NCBI RefSeq assembly: GCF_900074915.1
Contig: NZ_LT222319.1
Span: 865,001-929,000, forward strand
From: Pseudomonas cerasi
Lineage (GTDB): Bacteria > Pseudomonadota > Gammaproteobacteria > Pseudomonadales > Pseudomonadaceae
Direction of reading: 5' to 3'
Length of the DNA: 64,000 nt
Each line of letters begins with the position of its first letter. Within the stretch, counting starts at the first letter, position 1. Below, piece after piece: positions 1 to 10,917 of this stretch. A program made the position numbers and the translations under genes. The notes beneath the pieces were generated by a model, which saw only the letters and a list, made by a program, of their open reading frames with translations, did no database searches and was not told the origin of the DNA.

Positions 1-1686
<1,686 letters not shown>

Positions 1687-1838
1687 ATGACACCCAAGCA
1701 ATTTGCGTCGAATGACCAGATTGCGGTGACTGTGAAGACGACACGAACCGAAAGTTTGCGTCACGAACGACACCTGAATTGACTATCACATACCCGATTT
1801 GCTGAAGCGCGCCGTACGGCACGATTCGGTACCCGAAT

Positions 1839-1957
1839 TTCTTGACGACCATAGAGCATTGGAACCACCTGATCCCATCCCGAACTCAGTAGTGAAACGA
1901 TGTATCGCCGATGGTAGTGTGGGGTTTCCCCATGTGAGAGTAGGTCATCGTCAAGAT
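1839..1957 (+). rRNA. rrf: 5S ribosomal RNA
   Basis: The sequence shows the 5S hallmarks: cttgacgaccatagagc at the 5' side, the conserved ccgaactcag loop, the tggtagtgtggggtttcccc segment, and a 3' end gtcatcgtcaag that pairs with the 5' end. Length of about 119 nt is normal. The ends are set by the terminal helix and may be off by a few bases. It closes the rRNA operon and is followed at once by a terminator. Confidence 0.96.
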
Positions 1958-1967
1958 TGAATTCCAG

Positions 1968-2000
1968 AAACCCTCATCGCTTACGCGTTGAGGGTTTTTG
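1968..2000 (+). terminator. rRNA operon rho-independent terminator
   Basis: The arms aaaccctca and tgagggttt flank a 12-nt loop and are followed by a T-rich run. It lies 10 nt past the 5S gene. Confidence 0.9.
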
Positions 2001-2076
2001 TTTGTCTGGGGTTTATCACTCTGCCGGGCTCACCTCATTACAAGGTAGCGGAATTAGCGCCAGAGACTCCCAGGGT

Positions 2077-3324
2077 TTAGTGAAACGCCCCCATACCTGC
2101 CAGTCTGCCGCCCGCTCGCAGGTGGAAGCTGCGCAGCACCGGCAGGCTTCCGTCCGGCTGACGTGGCGCATCCCATCCCGTTTCCGAGACATCCTCAAAG
2201 TCTGCGTCGGTTATCGGCGTTGGCAACGTCCATGAGTTGTGTGCCATATCCAGTCCTTCGGTGTTGACGGTCAAGCGTCCCTTGTAAGCGATGTTGTTGG
2301 ACAGGTTGCCGAGAGGGATCAGCGAACCATCCGGGGCGATACCTGCCATGTTGTAGTTCACGCCATTGGAAAAAGCCGTGTTGTTGATGAAGTCCAGTGC
2401 CAGGGTGTGGTGATTGGCATAGAAACCAGCGGACTTATTGTCGAAGGCAACGGAATTACGGACGATGTGTTTCACGCCGTCAGGCACATACTTGCCACCG
2501 TATCCGCCCGCTTTGATGCCATTACCATTGCCGGCTTCAAGTTTTGTGCGCGTGCCAGGCAGGTAACCTTGCTGCCATGCCCATGAGCTTTCGATGGTCA
2601 CTGGCGAAAAGGCATTGATCAGGTCAAAGCCGTCGTCGGAATTGGCCCACGCTCTGCAGCCGCGGAATACATTACCTGGATGGCCTGCCTTGATATGTGC
2701 ACCGAAGCCGTCTGCACTCTGACCTGCGCCGTTTGAGGTGTAAGGATCGTAGTTGTGGTGAGAGTCGGTATTCAGCACCAGGTTATAACCGCCGTTCTGA
2801 ATGAACAGGCCGGGTCCCATATTGTGATGCAGATTGAGTTGCTCGAAGGTATTGTGGCTGCCGCTGTTCCAGATGCCCCATGACTCGTGGTTGAGATGGT
2901 TTTCGGGCTGTTGCGGCACGCCTTTCACCTCCAGCCCCTTCAGGTGTAACCAACTACCGGTAACGTTGAAGCCTTTGACGCGACAATCGTCTTTCATGGC
3001 CGAGAAATCGAAAACCGGTGTTTCGCCCGGATAGGCCCAGTAGCGTATGGGTTTGTTTTCGCTGCCGCTGTTGTTCAGGGTGATGGCATTCACGGTGTCT
3101 GTACGGGTAGCGCAGCGGTTGACGCCTGCTGTGTAGGTATAGACGCCGCCGCGAAAGTAAACCGTGTCGCCGGCTTTTGCGGCTTGCTGCGCGCGCATGA
3201 TGGTGCGCAACGGTGCGCCTTTGGTACCCGCAGCGTGATCATCGCCATTGGGGGCCACGTAGTAGTCAGTTGCCTGCGCTGTTGCAGCAACGACCAGCAA
3301 GACCGTCAGCAATATCGTTCTCAT
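2077..3324 (-). CDS. secreted pectate lyase, polysaccharide lyase family 9 (PelL/PelX-like)
   Basis: A 415-residue secreted protein. Residues 1-18 form a signal peptide ending A-T-A-Q-A before TDYYVAPNGDD, the usual beginning of a right-handed parallel beta-helix lyase. The calcium-site signature of family PL9 is visible: a SADGF segment followed by CRAWANSDDGFDL, which supplies the clustered aspartates. The ATG at 3324 is chosen because it starts the signal peptide and has GGAG upstream; the open frame continues 54 nt further without purpose. The enzyme would cleave polygalacturonate in plant cell walls by beta-elimination. It stands alone beside the rRNA operon, but the uronate regulon at 49-57 kb would use its products. 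Confidence 0.85.
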   Translation of the reverse strand: MRTILLTVLLVVAATAQATDYYVAPNGDDHAAGTKGAPLRTIMRAQQAAKAGDTVYFRGGVYTYTAGVNRCATRTDTVNAITLNNSGSENKPIRYWAYPGETPVFDFSAMKDDCRVKGFNVTGSWLHLKGLEVKGVPQQPENHLNHESWGIWNSGSHNTFEQLNLHHNMGPGLFIQNGGYNLVLNTDSHHNYDPYTSNGAGQSADGFGAHIKAGHPGNVFRGCRAWANSDDGFDLINAFSPVTIESSWAWQQGYLPGTRTKLEAGNGNGIKAGGYGGKYVPDGVKHIVRNSVAFDNKSAGFYANHHTLALDFINNTAFSNGVNYNMAGIAPDGSLIPLGNLSNNIAYKGRLTVNTEGLDMAHNSWTLPTPITDADFEDVSETGWDAPRQPDGSLPVLRSFHLRAGGRLAGMGAFH

Positions 3325-3453
3325 GGGGTCACTCCAAGCTTGCCTGGTGTAATCGTATGCGTGTTCGCTGCACCTCATTATGAATTCGATGAATAAAGAG
3401 TCTGTCCGCCGGAGGCCTGCAACAGGGCCTCACCCAATTCAAAGACAATAAAA

Positions 3454-3477
3454 AAGGCCGCATTCTCATGCGGCCTT
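3454..3477 (-). terminator. terminator of the mks operon
   Basis: A perfect 10-bp stem (aaggccgcat / atgcggcctt) with a tetraloop. On the minus strand it is followed by a run of T residues. It lies 20 nt beyond the mksB stop. Confidence 0.85.
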
Positions 3478-3497
3478 CTGACAACAACTTACAGCGC

Positions 3498-6317
3498 TTA
3501 CGAGGCCAGTTCAGGAACTTCTGGTTTCACATCGTCACGACGCTGAATGTATTTCCAGTCCGCTTCATCAATGTAGATGCCGTTGGGTCCGCTGCCGCCT
3601 TCCAGGTCGATGGCAACGTGAGCCGAGACCTGTGGCTTCACACTGGCCAGAATTGGAACGAAGCCCAGTTGCAGGCTGGTTTCCAGCAGGGCTGCCTGGT
3701 TCTTCTCGTCGATGTCTGCGGCTTCGTCGAGGTAGTAAGGCAAACGCACCCGACCAGCCTGATCGCGATCCATCAAGTGCAGCAACAGGTACATGTTGGT
3801 CAATGCCTTGATGGTCATCGTGGTGCCGTTGGAGGCAGCCCCATCGATATCGGTGTGGATAACCGGCTGACCGTTGACCTTGGTGATTTCGAATGCCAGC
3901 TCGAACAGGTCCTTCAAGCCCAACTGGTTGTGGTTGGCAGCCACAAGCCGGGCCAGATATTCCTTGGCTTCTTCGTTCTTGTTGTCCTGCTCTGCGCTCT
4001 GGCTCAGGTCGAAGACCGACAGCGTCTCGCCTTCTTCGTACTGCCCGGCGCTGTGGATGATCTGGTCGATGTGCTTGAGCGCTTCCTTGTTAGGGGCGAG
4101 CACAATACGGAAGCTTGCCAGGTTCGAGACCTGACGCTTGTTGATCTCGCGGTTGAACAGCGCCAGTTGATGCTCAAGGCTGTCATAGTCGCTACGGATA
4201 TTGCGCAGGGTACGTGCGATATCCGTCACCGCAGCGCGACGAGCCTTGCCCAGCGTAAGTGCTTCGTCGGTACGGTGCGCGTAGGCATTGATCAATAGCT
4301 GCAGGCGACGCTCCATGTCGTCCTCGCTGTCGAACTTGGCCACACCCTTGAGGCGAACCTGTGCGTACAGCGCCTCGATCTGTCCATCGCTGCGCAACAG
4401 ACCCTGCCAGCTGTCCTGGTAGTCGTTGAGCAGCGGCAACAGGTTATCCATGGAATCGTCGATCGGGTCCATGAACGGTGTGCCGAATGGCAGATCCGCA
4501 GGCAGCAACTGACGGCGACGTAGCGCGTCGTCCAGCGTGCGTTGCTTGGATTCCATATCGCCGATCTGACGTGCGATCAATTGCAGCTTGGCGGACAGTT
4601 GCTGAACGCGCTCGGTGAACGCGTCGCTGGAGCGTTTCAGTTCATCCTGAGCGGCTTCCATCTGCGCCAGTTCTTCCAGTTTGGTGGATTCCTCCGCGCT
4701 CAAGGTCTGGCAGCGGCGGAAGTCTTCAAGCGCCTTTTGAGCATCCAGCACCTGCTGATACAGCGCTTCGGTCTGGGTCTTGCTCGCCGAACGGTCGGCG
4801 GCGACAGCCTGCTGGGTTTTCAGTTGTTTGAGTTCTTTCTCCAGTCGCTCTTTCTGATCGCGCAACGCGGCACGATCGGCCAGCGCCTGCAGGGCAGGAG
4901 GCTCGATGCTCGACAGGTTGATCGTCAGCCCCGGTACCGCGAACTGATCGCCCTTGAAGCCGTCCAGAATGGTCTCCAGCGGTTTGACCCACGCATCGCC
5001 ATCATCCAGCGCAATGCCTTGCTCACCCAACGGCAGGCTGAACAGCGCGCTGTTGAACAGACGCATCAGACGTTCTACGTCCGGCTGGGAAAACTCTTCA
5101 CGCAGACGGGCATAACTGTTGTTGTCCGCATGATCAAGCTGCTGCTTGACCGACTTGAGGCGTTTTTCCAGATCGCGCAGACGTTCGTCCAGGTCTTCGG
5201 CGCTGAACTGCCGGGACTGTGCCAGCGCACCGGCCAGCTCATCGTGAGCGTCCTTGGCGGCGAGCAGCTGTTGCTCCAGCACCTTGACGTCATCGACCAG
5301 CGCAAAACGGTTTTTCAGTACCGACAGCTCGCCGACCCAGCGCTGGATGCTGCTGATCTCGCGCTCCAGGCGCATCAGCTCCTGAGTGCTGCTGCGCTGA
5401 TCGTTCTGCATCTCATCCTGCTGGGCACGGTAATGCTCGGCCTGAAGGACCAGCTCTTCCTTGCGCGCACCCGAGTAATCCGACCAGGTGCCGAGCAGTG
5501 AATCGAGGATCGGTGACAGACGATGCAGCTTGCCGCGCAACACATCGCGCTGCTTGACGCCAGCGGCCAGCGCCTCGACCAGAGGACCGGCCAGCACCAG
5601 CGAGTTGTAGTCCTGTTCCATACGCCGCACATCGCGGAAGGCTTCTTCACAGGCGGCAATATAGTCGACGCTGCCCGAACGCAGGCTGTGCTCGAAAGCA
5701 TCCAGAAACAGCTGCTTGAGTTTGGCGGCGGTGATTTCACGCATGTGCAGCAGGTTGATGAACAGTGCGCGGAAGGTCTTGAGGCTCTGCTCGCTGGTGG
5801 AGCGCAGCGGGATCAAGGTCAGGTCCAGCGGAATCGACGTGTGCCCGCCGACCAGCAGACGGCGCAGTTCGTCAGGCTTGAGCTCGTAGGCTTTCAGGCC
5901 TTGGCTTTCCAGGTTGCTGAACAGCTCTTTCTGACGCAGGCAGGTGTCGTTCTTCTGGTAATGACCCAGATCCAGCTCGCCGGCATAGGCGAAGAACTGG
6001 TGGCCGAAGCCGCCGCCCGGACCGCGACCCACGACGCCGATGACATGCGGGCCGTGAGGCAGGGAAACTTCCACCAGAATGTAACTGGTGTCGGAAGCAA
6101 AGTAGAAGCGTCGTGACTGTTCCAGACTGTACTTGCCGAAGCTCATGTCCGACATGCGCGCCAGAATCGGGAATTGCAGGGCGTTGATCGAGGCGCTTTT
6201 ACCGAGGTTGTTCGCGCCGTATACCGACAGCGGATTTTCCAGCGGGAACAGGCCAAGGCTGTAACCGGCAGTGTTCAACAGGGCAAAGCGGCGGATGCCA
6301 TAACGTTCCTGGCTCAT
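3498..6317 (-). CDS. mksB: MksB, SMC-like ATPase of the MksBEF condensin
   Basis: A 939-residue SMC-type protein. Walker A is GANNLGKS near residue 35, and the C-terminal Walker B is YYLDEAADID near residue 865. Long alpha-helical coiled-coil stretches between them are rich in E, L, Q and R (about 260-420 and 480-650). Length and order match the alternative condensin MksB described in Pseudomonas, which acts in chromosome organisation and in some bacteria in plasmid exclusion. The start ATG overlaps the mksE stop by 4 nt (ATGA), implying coupled translation. No mksG/JetD-like nuclease gene follows; a terminator does. Confidence 0.9.
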   Translation of the reverse strand: MSQERYGIRRFALLNTAGYSLGLFPLENPLSVYGANNLGKSASINALQFPILARMSDMSFGKYSLEQSRRFYFASDTSYILVEVSLPHGPHVIGVVGRGPGGGFGHQFFAYAGELDLGHYQKNDTCLRQKELFSNLESQGLKAYELKPDELRRLLVGGHTSIPLDLTLIPLRSTSEQSLKTFRALFINLLHMREITAAKLKQLFLDAFEHSLRSGSVDYIAACEEAFRDVRRMEQDYNSLVLAGPLVEALAAGVKQRDVLRGKLHRLSPILDSLLGTWSDYSGARKEELVLQAEHYRAQQDEMQNDQRSSTQELMRLEREISSIQRWVGELSVLKNRFALVDDVKVLEQQLLAAKDAHDELAGALAQSRQFSAEDLDERLRDLEKRLKSVKQQLDHADNNSYARLREEFSQPDVERLMRLFNSALFSLPLGEQGIALDDGDAWVKPLETILDGFKGDQFAVPGLTINLSSIEPPALQALADRAALRDQKERLEKELKQLKTQQAVAADRSASKTQTEALYQQVLDAQKALEDFRRCQTLSAEESTKLEELAQMEAAQDELKRSSDAFTERVQQLSAKLQLIARQIGDMESKQRTLDDALRRRQLLPADLPFGTPFMDPIDDSMDNLLPLLNDYQDSWQGLLRSDGQIEALYAQVRLKGVAKFDSEDDMERRLQLLINAYAHRTDEALTLGKARRAAVTDIARTLRNIRSDYDSLEHQLALFNREINKRQVSNLASFRIVLAPNKEALKHIDQIIHSAGQYEEGETLSVFDLSQSAEQDNKNEEAKEYLARLVAANHNQLGLKDLFELAFEITKVNGQPVIHTDIDGAASNGTTMTIKALTNMYLLLHLMDRDQAGRVRLPYYLDEAADIDEKNQAALLETSLQLGFVPILASVKPQVSAHVAIDLEGGSGPNGIYIDEADWKYIQRRDDVKPEVPELAS

Positions 6318-7021
6318 GTGTCCATCTCCTGTCGTTGCTCATCGGCGATTGCCCGGGCCAGCGCCTCTTCCTCGGTCTCTTCGCCGAATTCAGCCAGGTC
6401 CAGCGGGTCATCGGTTTCCAGCAGCTTTTCGTCGCTGTCGTCATCGATGAGCACAGGCGTCGGCAGGGGCAGGGCGCTATGCAGGCTGGCTGCCAGATCG
6501 CGGTCCTGTTGCACCGACAGGCACACATCGAGAAAACGGTGCATCGGCGGCAGGAAGCGGTAGATACCCACTTCCTCACTGGCAAAGCCCAACTGCGTCA
6601 TGCGCCGCATGATCTTTTCTTCGAGCTCTTCCGGGGTCTGTACTTCAGCCTGGAGAAACAGGTCGCGGTACTTTTCCAGCATCGAAGGCAGCTCGTCGCG
6701 GCCCAGGCTGCCACCGTCGAGCACTGACATGGGATCACGGCCCTGATCTGCCAGATGTTCAACGAGGATGAAGGTGAACAGTGCCAGGCGCTGGGCGGTC
6801 TTGTTGACCTGCGCAGCGGCCAGTTCAGGCACGAAATAATAAAAGCCACGCGTATCGCAGACCAGTTCGAAGCCCAGTGCCTTGAACAGCGTGCGGTACT
6901 GGTCCTGGCAGTTGGAGAGCTGAGCGTACAGCTCCGGGTCGCGGCGGCTGATGTGATAGCCCTTGAACAGCTCGCGAAAGATCGGCGCGAGCTGGGACAT
7001 TTCGGATAGATCAAGATGCAT
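6314..7021 (-). CDS. mksE: MksE, KITE-type subunit of the MksBEF condensin
   Basis: A 235-residue protein of winged-helix character lying between the kleisin and SMC genes, the position of MksE. The C-terminus is very acidic (EFGEETEEEALARAIADE). The frame is open back to 7135, but the ATG at 7021 (MHLDLSEMSQ) is preferred: it gives the usual size and an 11-nt overlap with mksF, whereas the upstream extension translates shadow sequence of mksF. It would bridge kleisin MksF and contribute to DNA binding. Identification rests mainly on context and length. Confidence 0.85.
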   Translation of the reverse strand: MHLDLSEMSQLAPIFRELFKGYHISRRDPELYAQLSNCQDQYRTLFKALGFELVCDTRGFYYFVPELAAAQVNKTAQRLALFTFILVEHLADQGRDPMSVLDGGSLGRDELPSMLEKYRDLFLQAEVQTPEELEEKIMRRMTQLGFASEEVGIYRFLPPMHRFLDVCLSVQQDRDLAASLHSALPLPTPVLIDDDSDEKLLETDDPLDLAEFGEETEEEALARAIADEQRQEMDT

Positions 7022-8288
7022 GAACGGTGCTCTCGGAATGCTCGGCCTGCTCGTCTTTTGCAACGAGCAGGGCAAAGGAGCGCAGGCTGACGCGGTGCTC
7101 CCGGGTGAAATATTCGCGACGCTCGAGGCGTTCACGGGCGAAGCGCTTGTCGCGCGACAAGCGCGAGAACCAGTAGAGCAGCTCGTCGGTTTCGCCGGTC
7201 GGCTCCTGCTCCAGCAACCAGACCATCAGGTCAGGCATCGGCAAGGCGTCTTCGCAGCGCTCGAGCATCTCCTTGACCGTACGCGGTGCGCGTGGCGCCT
7301 GGCCCTTGCGGGTGCCGCTGGCCTTGGGGAATCTCGCGGGTTTGGGTTCAAAGCGCGCCAGGGCATACACGTAAGCCTCGACCTGACTGGCACTGCCCAG
7401 AAACGTACTTTGCGGACGGGTGAACATCGGCATGGCAGCCTGAGGCACCGCATCCAGCCCCTTGCGGCGAATGGCAGACAAGGCCAGCGCTGCGCCGCGG
7501 GTCACGGCGTTATGGCGCCGCGCTTCCTCACGCAGTGGCAGCAGCAGTTCGCGTGCATGGCGCAAGGTCAGCTGGGCGCTGGTCTGCATTTCCAGAATGC
7601 GCGCGTGGGTACGCAGCAGCATGTCGTCGTCGACCAGATGACCGAGACGTTGTTGCTCGGTCAGCAGGCGCAGCAGGACGTTCTCGACCTTGCGCACGCC
7701 CTGTTCGAACGCACCGTCTGCGTTGACCAGTTGAATCATCGGCTCGACGTATTCGTCCCACGTCGCCAGCACTTCGGCATAACGCTGGCGCAACGGGATC
7801 TGCCGGTCACTGGTCTTGGCCCGGTCGGCCACGGCGACCAGCGCCTGTTCGTCGTTGGCGAGCTTCTTGAGTACGTCGCGCACGCGCATGTCCAGCAGGC
7901 GCAGCTGTCTGGCCAGGTCGTTGGCGTCGCGAACCTCGAACGCGTCCTGAATGTAGCCGGCCAGTCGCTCCAGGTGGCGCAGGTAGGCTTCGATTTCCAG
8001 GCACAGGCCCAGACGGTGCTCGCGGCGCAGGTACGACAGGAAGTCATGGATCTGTGCGTTGAGCTCGAAACGGTTCGGGCTTTTCGCGACGGGCACCAGA
8101 ATGTCCAGACGGATCCACACGTCCAGCAGATTGGTAATGTCTTGCGGAGTGCTGTCCTGCTGCTGAGCGCCCAGTTGCAGGCGCAGCTCGCTCAGGCTCA
8201 ACGTACCCTGGTCGAAATGTTCGCATAAGGGCTCAAGAAGCGCCCAGTGCTCGGCAAGGGCGCGCAGAACGCGCTTGGGTTCGATCAT
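7011..8288 (-). CDS. mksF: MksF, kleisin subunit of the MksBEF condensin
   Basis: A 425-residue helical protein, first gene of the three-gene mks operon, matching the size and place of the kleisin MksF. The N-terminus (MIEPKRVLRALAEHWALLEPL) looks like the winged-helix domain that contacts the SMC neck. I chose the ATG at 8288; a TTG at 8309 would add seven residues but neither has a strong ribosome site. Stop and next start overlap by 11 nt, so the three subunits are probably made in a fixed ratio. The 123-bp gap to divergent holD should hold both promoters. Confidence 0.83.
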   Translation of the reverse strand: MIEPKRVLRALAEHWALLEPLCEHFDQGTLSLSELRLQLGAQQQDSTPQDITNLLDVWIRLDILVPVAKSPNRFELNAQIHDFLSYLRREHRLGLCLEIEAYLRHLERLAGYIQDAFEVRDANDLARQLRLLDMRVRDVLKKLANDEQALVAVADRAKTSDRQIPLRQRYAEVLATWDEYVEPMIQLVNADGAFEQGVRKVENVLLRLLTEQQRLGHLVDDDMLLRTHARILEMQTSAQLTLRHARELLLPLREEARRHNAVTRGAALALSAIRRKGLDAVPQAAMPMFTRPQSTFLGSASQVEAYVYALARFEPKPARFPKASGTRKGQAPRAPRTVKEMLERCEDALPMPDLMVWLLEQEPTGETDELLYWFSRLSRDKRFARERLERREYFTREHRVSLRSFALLVAKDEQAEHSESTVHAS

Positions 8289-8432
8289 CGTTAGGCCGAC
8301 TGTTGGCAAGTGAAAAGCGGCAATTGTACTGCATCAGCCGACTGATATTTCACCTGCGGGCGATATGCTGCAGCGCAAAAAGGCGAACAACGCTAGAATT
8401 GCGCGCTTAACTTATCCACAGGTGGCTGACCC

Positions 8433-9239
8433 TTGCTCAACGAGTCCCGTCGCCGCGCTTATTTGACTGCCATGCAGGTGGTCAACTGGCTGCCGCGCAC
8501 AGAACTGCCATTCGCCGCGCCGTCGCGTCCACAACTGCTCGTGCCGTTGCCGCCGCCGGTCGAGGTGCAACGTGTCGCGCCTGCTGCTTCGCCAGCGGAG
8601 CACGCTGCGCCTGCCGAAACGTCGAATGTCGAGCCGATTGCCCGGCAGCCCGAGCGCCCGAGGGTCGAGGTGCCGCGCCCCTCACTGGCCAGCACGCGCA
8701 CAGCCACCCCGGCCGCCGAAGAGGCCGAGCCGGCGCCGCCCAAGGCGCCGGTGGTACCGCCACCGCGCTTTGCCCTGCAATTGTTGCGCGCCGGACGCTG
8801 CCTGTTACTGGTCGAACTCACCACGGGTCAGCCGTTTCAGAGCCGTGATCCTTCTTACCTGCTGCTCAAGGACATGCTGCGCGCCGCCGGTCTGCCCGAC
8901 AGCCCGCAGATCATCGGCGAGCCCGTGCGCTGGCCGTTGCTGGTCCGCGGCCAGATGGACCAGGGCCCGGAAGCTGCGCGAGATTTCGTGCAGGGCTTCG
9001 TCGGCGCGCGGCTCGAGGACGAGCCTTGTGCCTGCCTGTGGCTGATCGGTCTGCCGTCGATGAAGTACGCCGGTGAAGCCGATGCCGAGTCGTACCACCG
9101 TGAACTGCAGATTGAAGGTCTGGGTACGGCCTGGGCGCTGCCAGGTCTTGAATTACTGATGGACGAGCCTGAGCGCAAGGCGGATGTCTGGAAAGCCATG
9201 CGTCGGCTGATGACGCGCTGGAAATCGATCGATGAGTGA
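8433..9239 (+). CDS. holD: DNA polymerase III psi subunit, large pseudomonad type
   Basis: A 268-residue protein. The N-terminal segment RRRAYLTAMQVVNWLPR resembles the short helix by which E. coli psi binds chi (QLQQLGITQW). Residues about 45-110 are a proline/alanine-rich linker, followed by a globular domain (FALQLLRAGRCLLLVEL) comparable to the psi fold. Pseudomonads are known to have a cryptic psi about twice the E. coli size, encoded upstream of rimI, exactly as here. The TTG start at 8433 is preferred because it keeps the chi-binding segment and has AGGTGG upstream; an ATG at 8472 would cut into it. It is sometimes mislabelled TonB-like because of the proline-rich linker. Confidence 0.8.
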   Translation: MLNESRRRAYLTAMQVVNWLPRTELPFAAPSRPQLLVPLPPPVEVQRVAPAASPAEHAAPAETSNVEPIARQPERPRVEVPRPSLASTRTATPAAEEAEPAPPKAPVVPPPRFALQLLRAGRCLLLVELTTGQPFQSRDPSYLLLKDMLRAAGLPDSPQIIGEPVRWPLLVRGQMDQGPEAARDFVQGFVGARLEDEPCACLWLIGLPSMKYAGEADAESYHRELQIEGLGTAWALPGLELLMDEPERKADVWKAMRRLMTRWKSIDE

Positions 9240-9687
9240 TGCCGTAACCTTCCGCCGCATGACCGAAGCCGACATGGACGCGGTGTTGAAAATCGAATAT
9301 GCCGCGTTCAGTCATCCCTGGACACGCGGCATCTTTCTCGACGGGCTCAAGTCCTACGAGATCTGGTTGATGTTCGAGGGCGCGCAGCAGGTCGGGCACG
9401 GCGTCATTCAGGTCATCATCGACGAAGCGCACCTGCTCAACATCACGGTCAAGCCTGAAAACCAGGGTCGGGGTCTTGGCCTGTTACTGCTCGACCACCT
9501 GATGAAGCGCGCTTACCAGCTCAATGCACGGGAATGCTTTCTGGAGCTGCGTGACAGCAACCGCCCAGCCTATCGTCTGTATGAAAACTACGGTTTCAAC
9601 GAGATAGGCCGGCGTCGTGACTACTACCCGGCATCCGACGGCGGCCGTGAAGACGCAGTGGTCATGGCCTGCACGCTGCTGGACTGA
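9232..9687 (+). CDS. rimI: RimI, ribosomal protein bS18 alanine N-acetyltransferase
   Basis: A 151-residue GNAT enzyme. The acetyl-CoA loop is visible as VKPENQGRGLGLLLLDHLM and the C-terminal substrate region as LYENYGFNEIGRRRDYYP, both typical of RimI. It acetylates the N-terminal alanine of ribosomal protein S18. It overlaps the holD stop by 8 nt, reproducing the holD-rimI pair known from E. coli and Pseudomonas, so the two are almost certainly cotranscribed. Confidence 0.93.
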   Translation: MSDAVTFRRMTEADMDAVLKIEYAAFSHPWTRGIFLDGLKSYEIWLMFEGAQQVGHGVIQVIIDEAHLLNITVKPENQGRGLGLLLLDHLMKRAYQLNARECFLELRDSNRPAYRLYENYGFNEIGRRRDYYPASDGGREDAVVMACTLLD

Positions 9688-9696
9688 GTGTCCGGA

Positions 9697-10101
9697 TCAG
9701 CGCTGGTTGCCGTCCAGCGGGCCGATGAGTGCCAGTTCTTCTTCGTCCAGGCCGTTGCCACCGCCAATGTCATCTTCATCGACGACCGTAACATCCAGGT
9801 CGGCCGGGAGGTCTTCGCCTGGCTCGTTGGGTGAGCGGGCGCCGTCTTCATGGATCAGGGTTTCCGGAGACAGATCATCGTCGGTCGAATGATGGTCATC
9901 GGTGGAAGCCCCCGTGAGGCCTGCTTCGCGCACTCGCTGATCCGGAATTTCATGTTGCAGCTCGCCTTCAGGGATAAGATCGCCGATACGGCCCGGTTCT
10001 TCCTCGTCGAAATCGAGTGTTTCCATGGAGCCCATGCGGTCTTCGTTATCGTCGATAGGTTCCGGTTCGGTGGCACCAAACGGACGGCGTGAATCGTTCA
10101 T
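9697..10101 (-). CDS. small highly acidic protein of unknown function
   Basis: A 134-residue protein very rich in D and E, with hardly any hydrophobic stretch and no signal peptide; it is probably disordered in the cytoplasm. Recognisable blocks are EPIDDNEDRMGSMETLDFDEEE and ASTDDHHSTDDDLSPETLIHEDG. I recall similar Pseudomonas proteins labelled serine kinase/phosphatase, but nothing in the sequence (no kinase or phosphatase motif) supports that label. The coding frame has good Pseudomonas codon use and a plausible ribosome site (AGGA about 7 nt before ATG). Convergent with rimI. Confidence 0.7.
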   Translation of the reverse strand: MNDSRRPFGATEPEPIDDNEDRMGSMETLDFDEEEPGRIGDLIPEGELQHEIPDQRVREAGLTGASTDDHHSTDDDLSPETLIHEDGARSPNEPGEDLPADLDVTVVDEDDIGGGNGLDEEELALIGPLDGNQR

Positions 10102-10267
10102 GAGAAATCCTCATTTCAGGTGGTCGTAAAAAGTGGACCGACCATGACTTTGAAGATTCCTTTTTGTTGACGACAGGCATTCGCAACGAGTGGCATCACA
10201 GCGTGACTTGAAGGATCGGACACCAGTCCAAGGCTGGGCATCATTATCGAGATCGAGGCGTCAAAGC

Positions 10268-10906
10268 ATGAACGAGCTACAAGACCTGATTGATAACAAT
10301 GCACGCTGGGCCGATGCGATAAAGCAGGAAGACCCTGAGTTCTTCGCCAAACTGGCCCGCCAGCAAACCCCTGAGTTCCTGTGGATCGGTTGCTCCGATG
10401 CACGCGTGCCGGCCAACGAAATCGTCGGCATGCTGCCGGGTGATCTGTTCGTTCACCGCAACGTGGCCAACGTCGTGCTGCACACCGACCTGAACTGCCT
10501 GTCAGTGATTCAGTACGCAGTGGACGTGTTGAAGGTCAAACATATTCTGGTCACAGGCCACTACGGTTGCGGTGGCGTGCGGGCGTCCATGCAGGACCGC
10601 CAGTTCGGCCTGATCGACGGCTGGTTGCGCACGATTCGTGACCTGTATTACGAAAACCGCGAGTTGTTGGCCAAACTGCCGACCGAGGAAGAGCGCGTCG
10701 ACCGCCTGTGTGAATTGAATGTGATTCAGCAAGTGGCCAACGTTGGTCACACCAGCATTGTGCAGAACGCCTGGCACCGTGGGCAGAGCCTGTCTGTGCA
10801 TGGCTGCATCTACGGCATCAAGGATGGCCGCTGGAAAAGCCTCGACGTGACCATCAGCGGCTTCGAGCAACTGCCGCCGCAGTACCGCCTGCGTCCGCAG
10901 GACTGA
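10268..10906 (+). CDS. can: beta-class carbonic anhydrase
   Basis: A 212-residue enzyme converting CO2 and water to bicarbonate. The zinc ligands and catalytic dyad of the beta class are all present: GCSDARVP supplies Cys, Asp and Arg, and GHYGCGGV supplies His and the second zinc Cys. Start is the ATG at 10268 (MNELQDLI); the upstream open frame lacks family similarity. A strong stem-loop follows 11 nt after the stop. Monocistronic by position. Confidence 0.95.
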   Translation: MNELQDLIDNNARWADAIKQEDPEFFAKLARQQTPEFLWIGCSDARVPANEIVGMLPGDLFVHRNVANVVLHTDLNCLSVIQYAVDVLKVKHILVTGHYGCGGVRASMQDRQFGLIDGWLRTIRDLYYENRELLAKLPTEEERVDRLCELNVIQQVANVGHTSIVQNAWHRGQSLSVHGCIYGIKDGRWKSLDVTISGFEQLPPQYRLRPQD

Positions 10907-10917
10907 TAGCCGTTGGT

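Noticed and set aside
6963..8228. A 421-residue plus-strand ORF opposite mksF
   Set aside because: Shadow frame of the mks operon, without recognisable domains.
8433..8800. TonB assignment for the proline-rich protein before rimI
   Set aside because: No N-terminal membrane helix and no TonB C-terminal domain; the chi-binding-like helix and rimI linkage favour psi.
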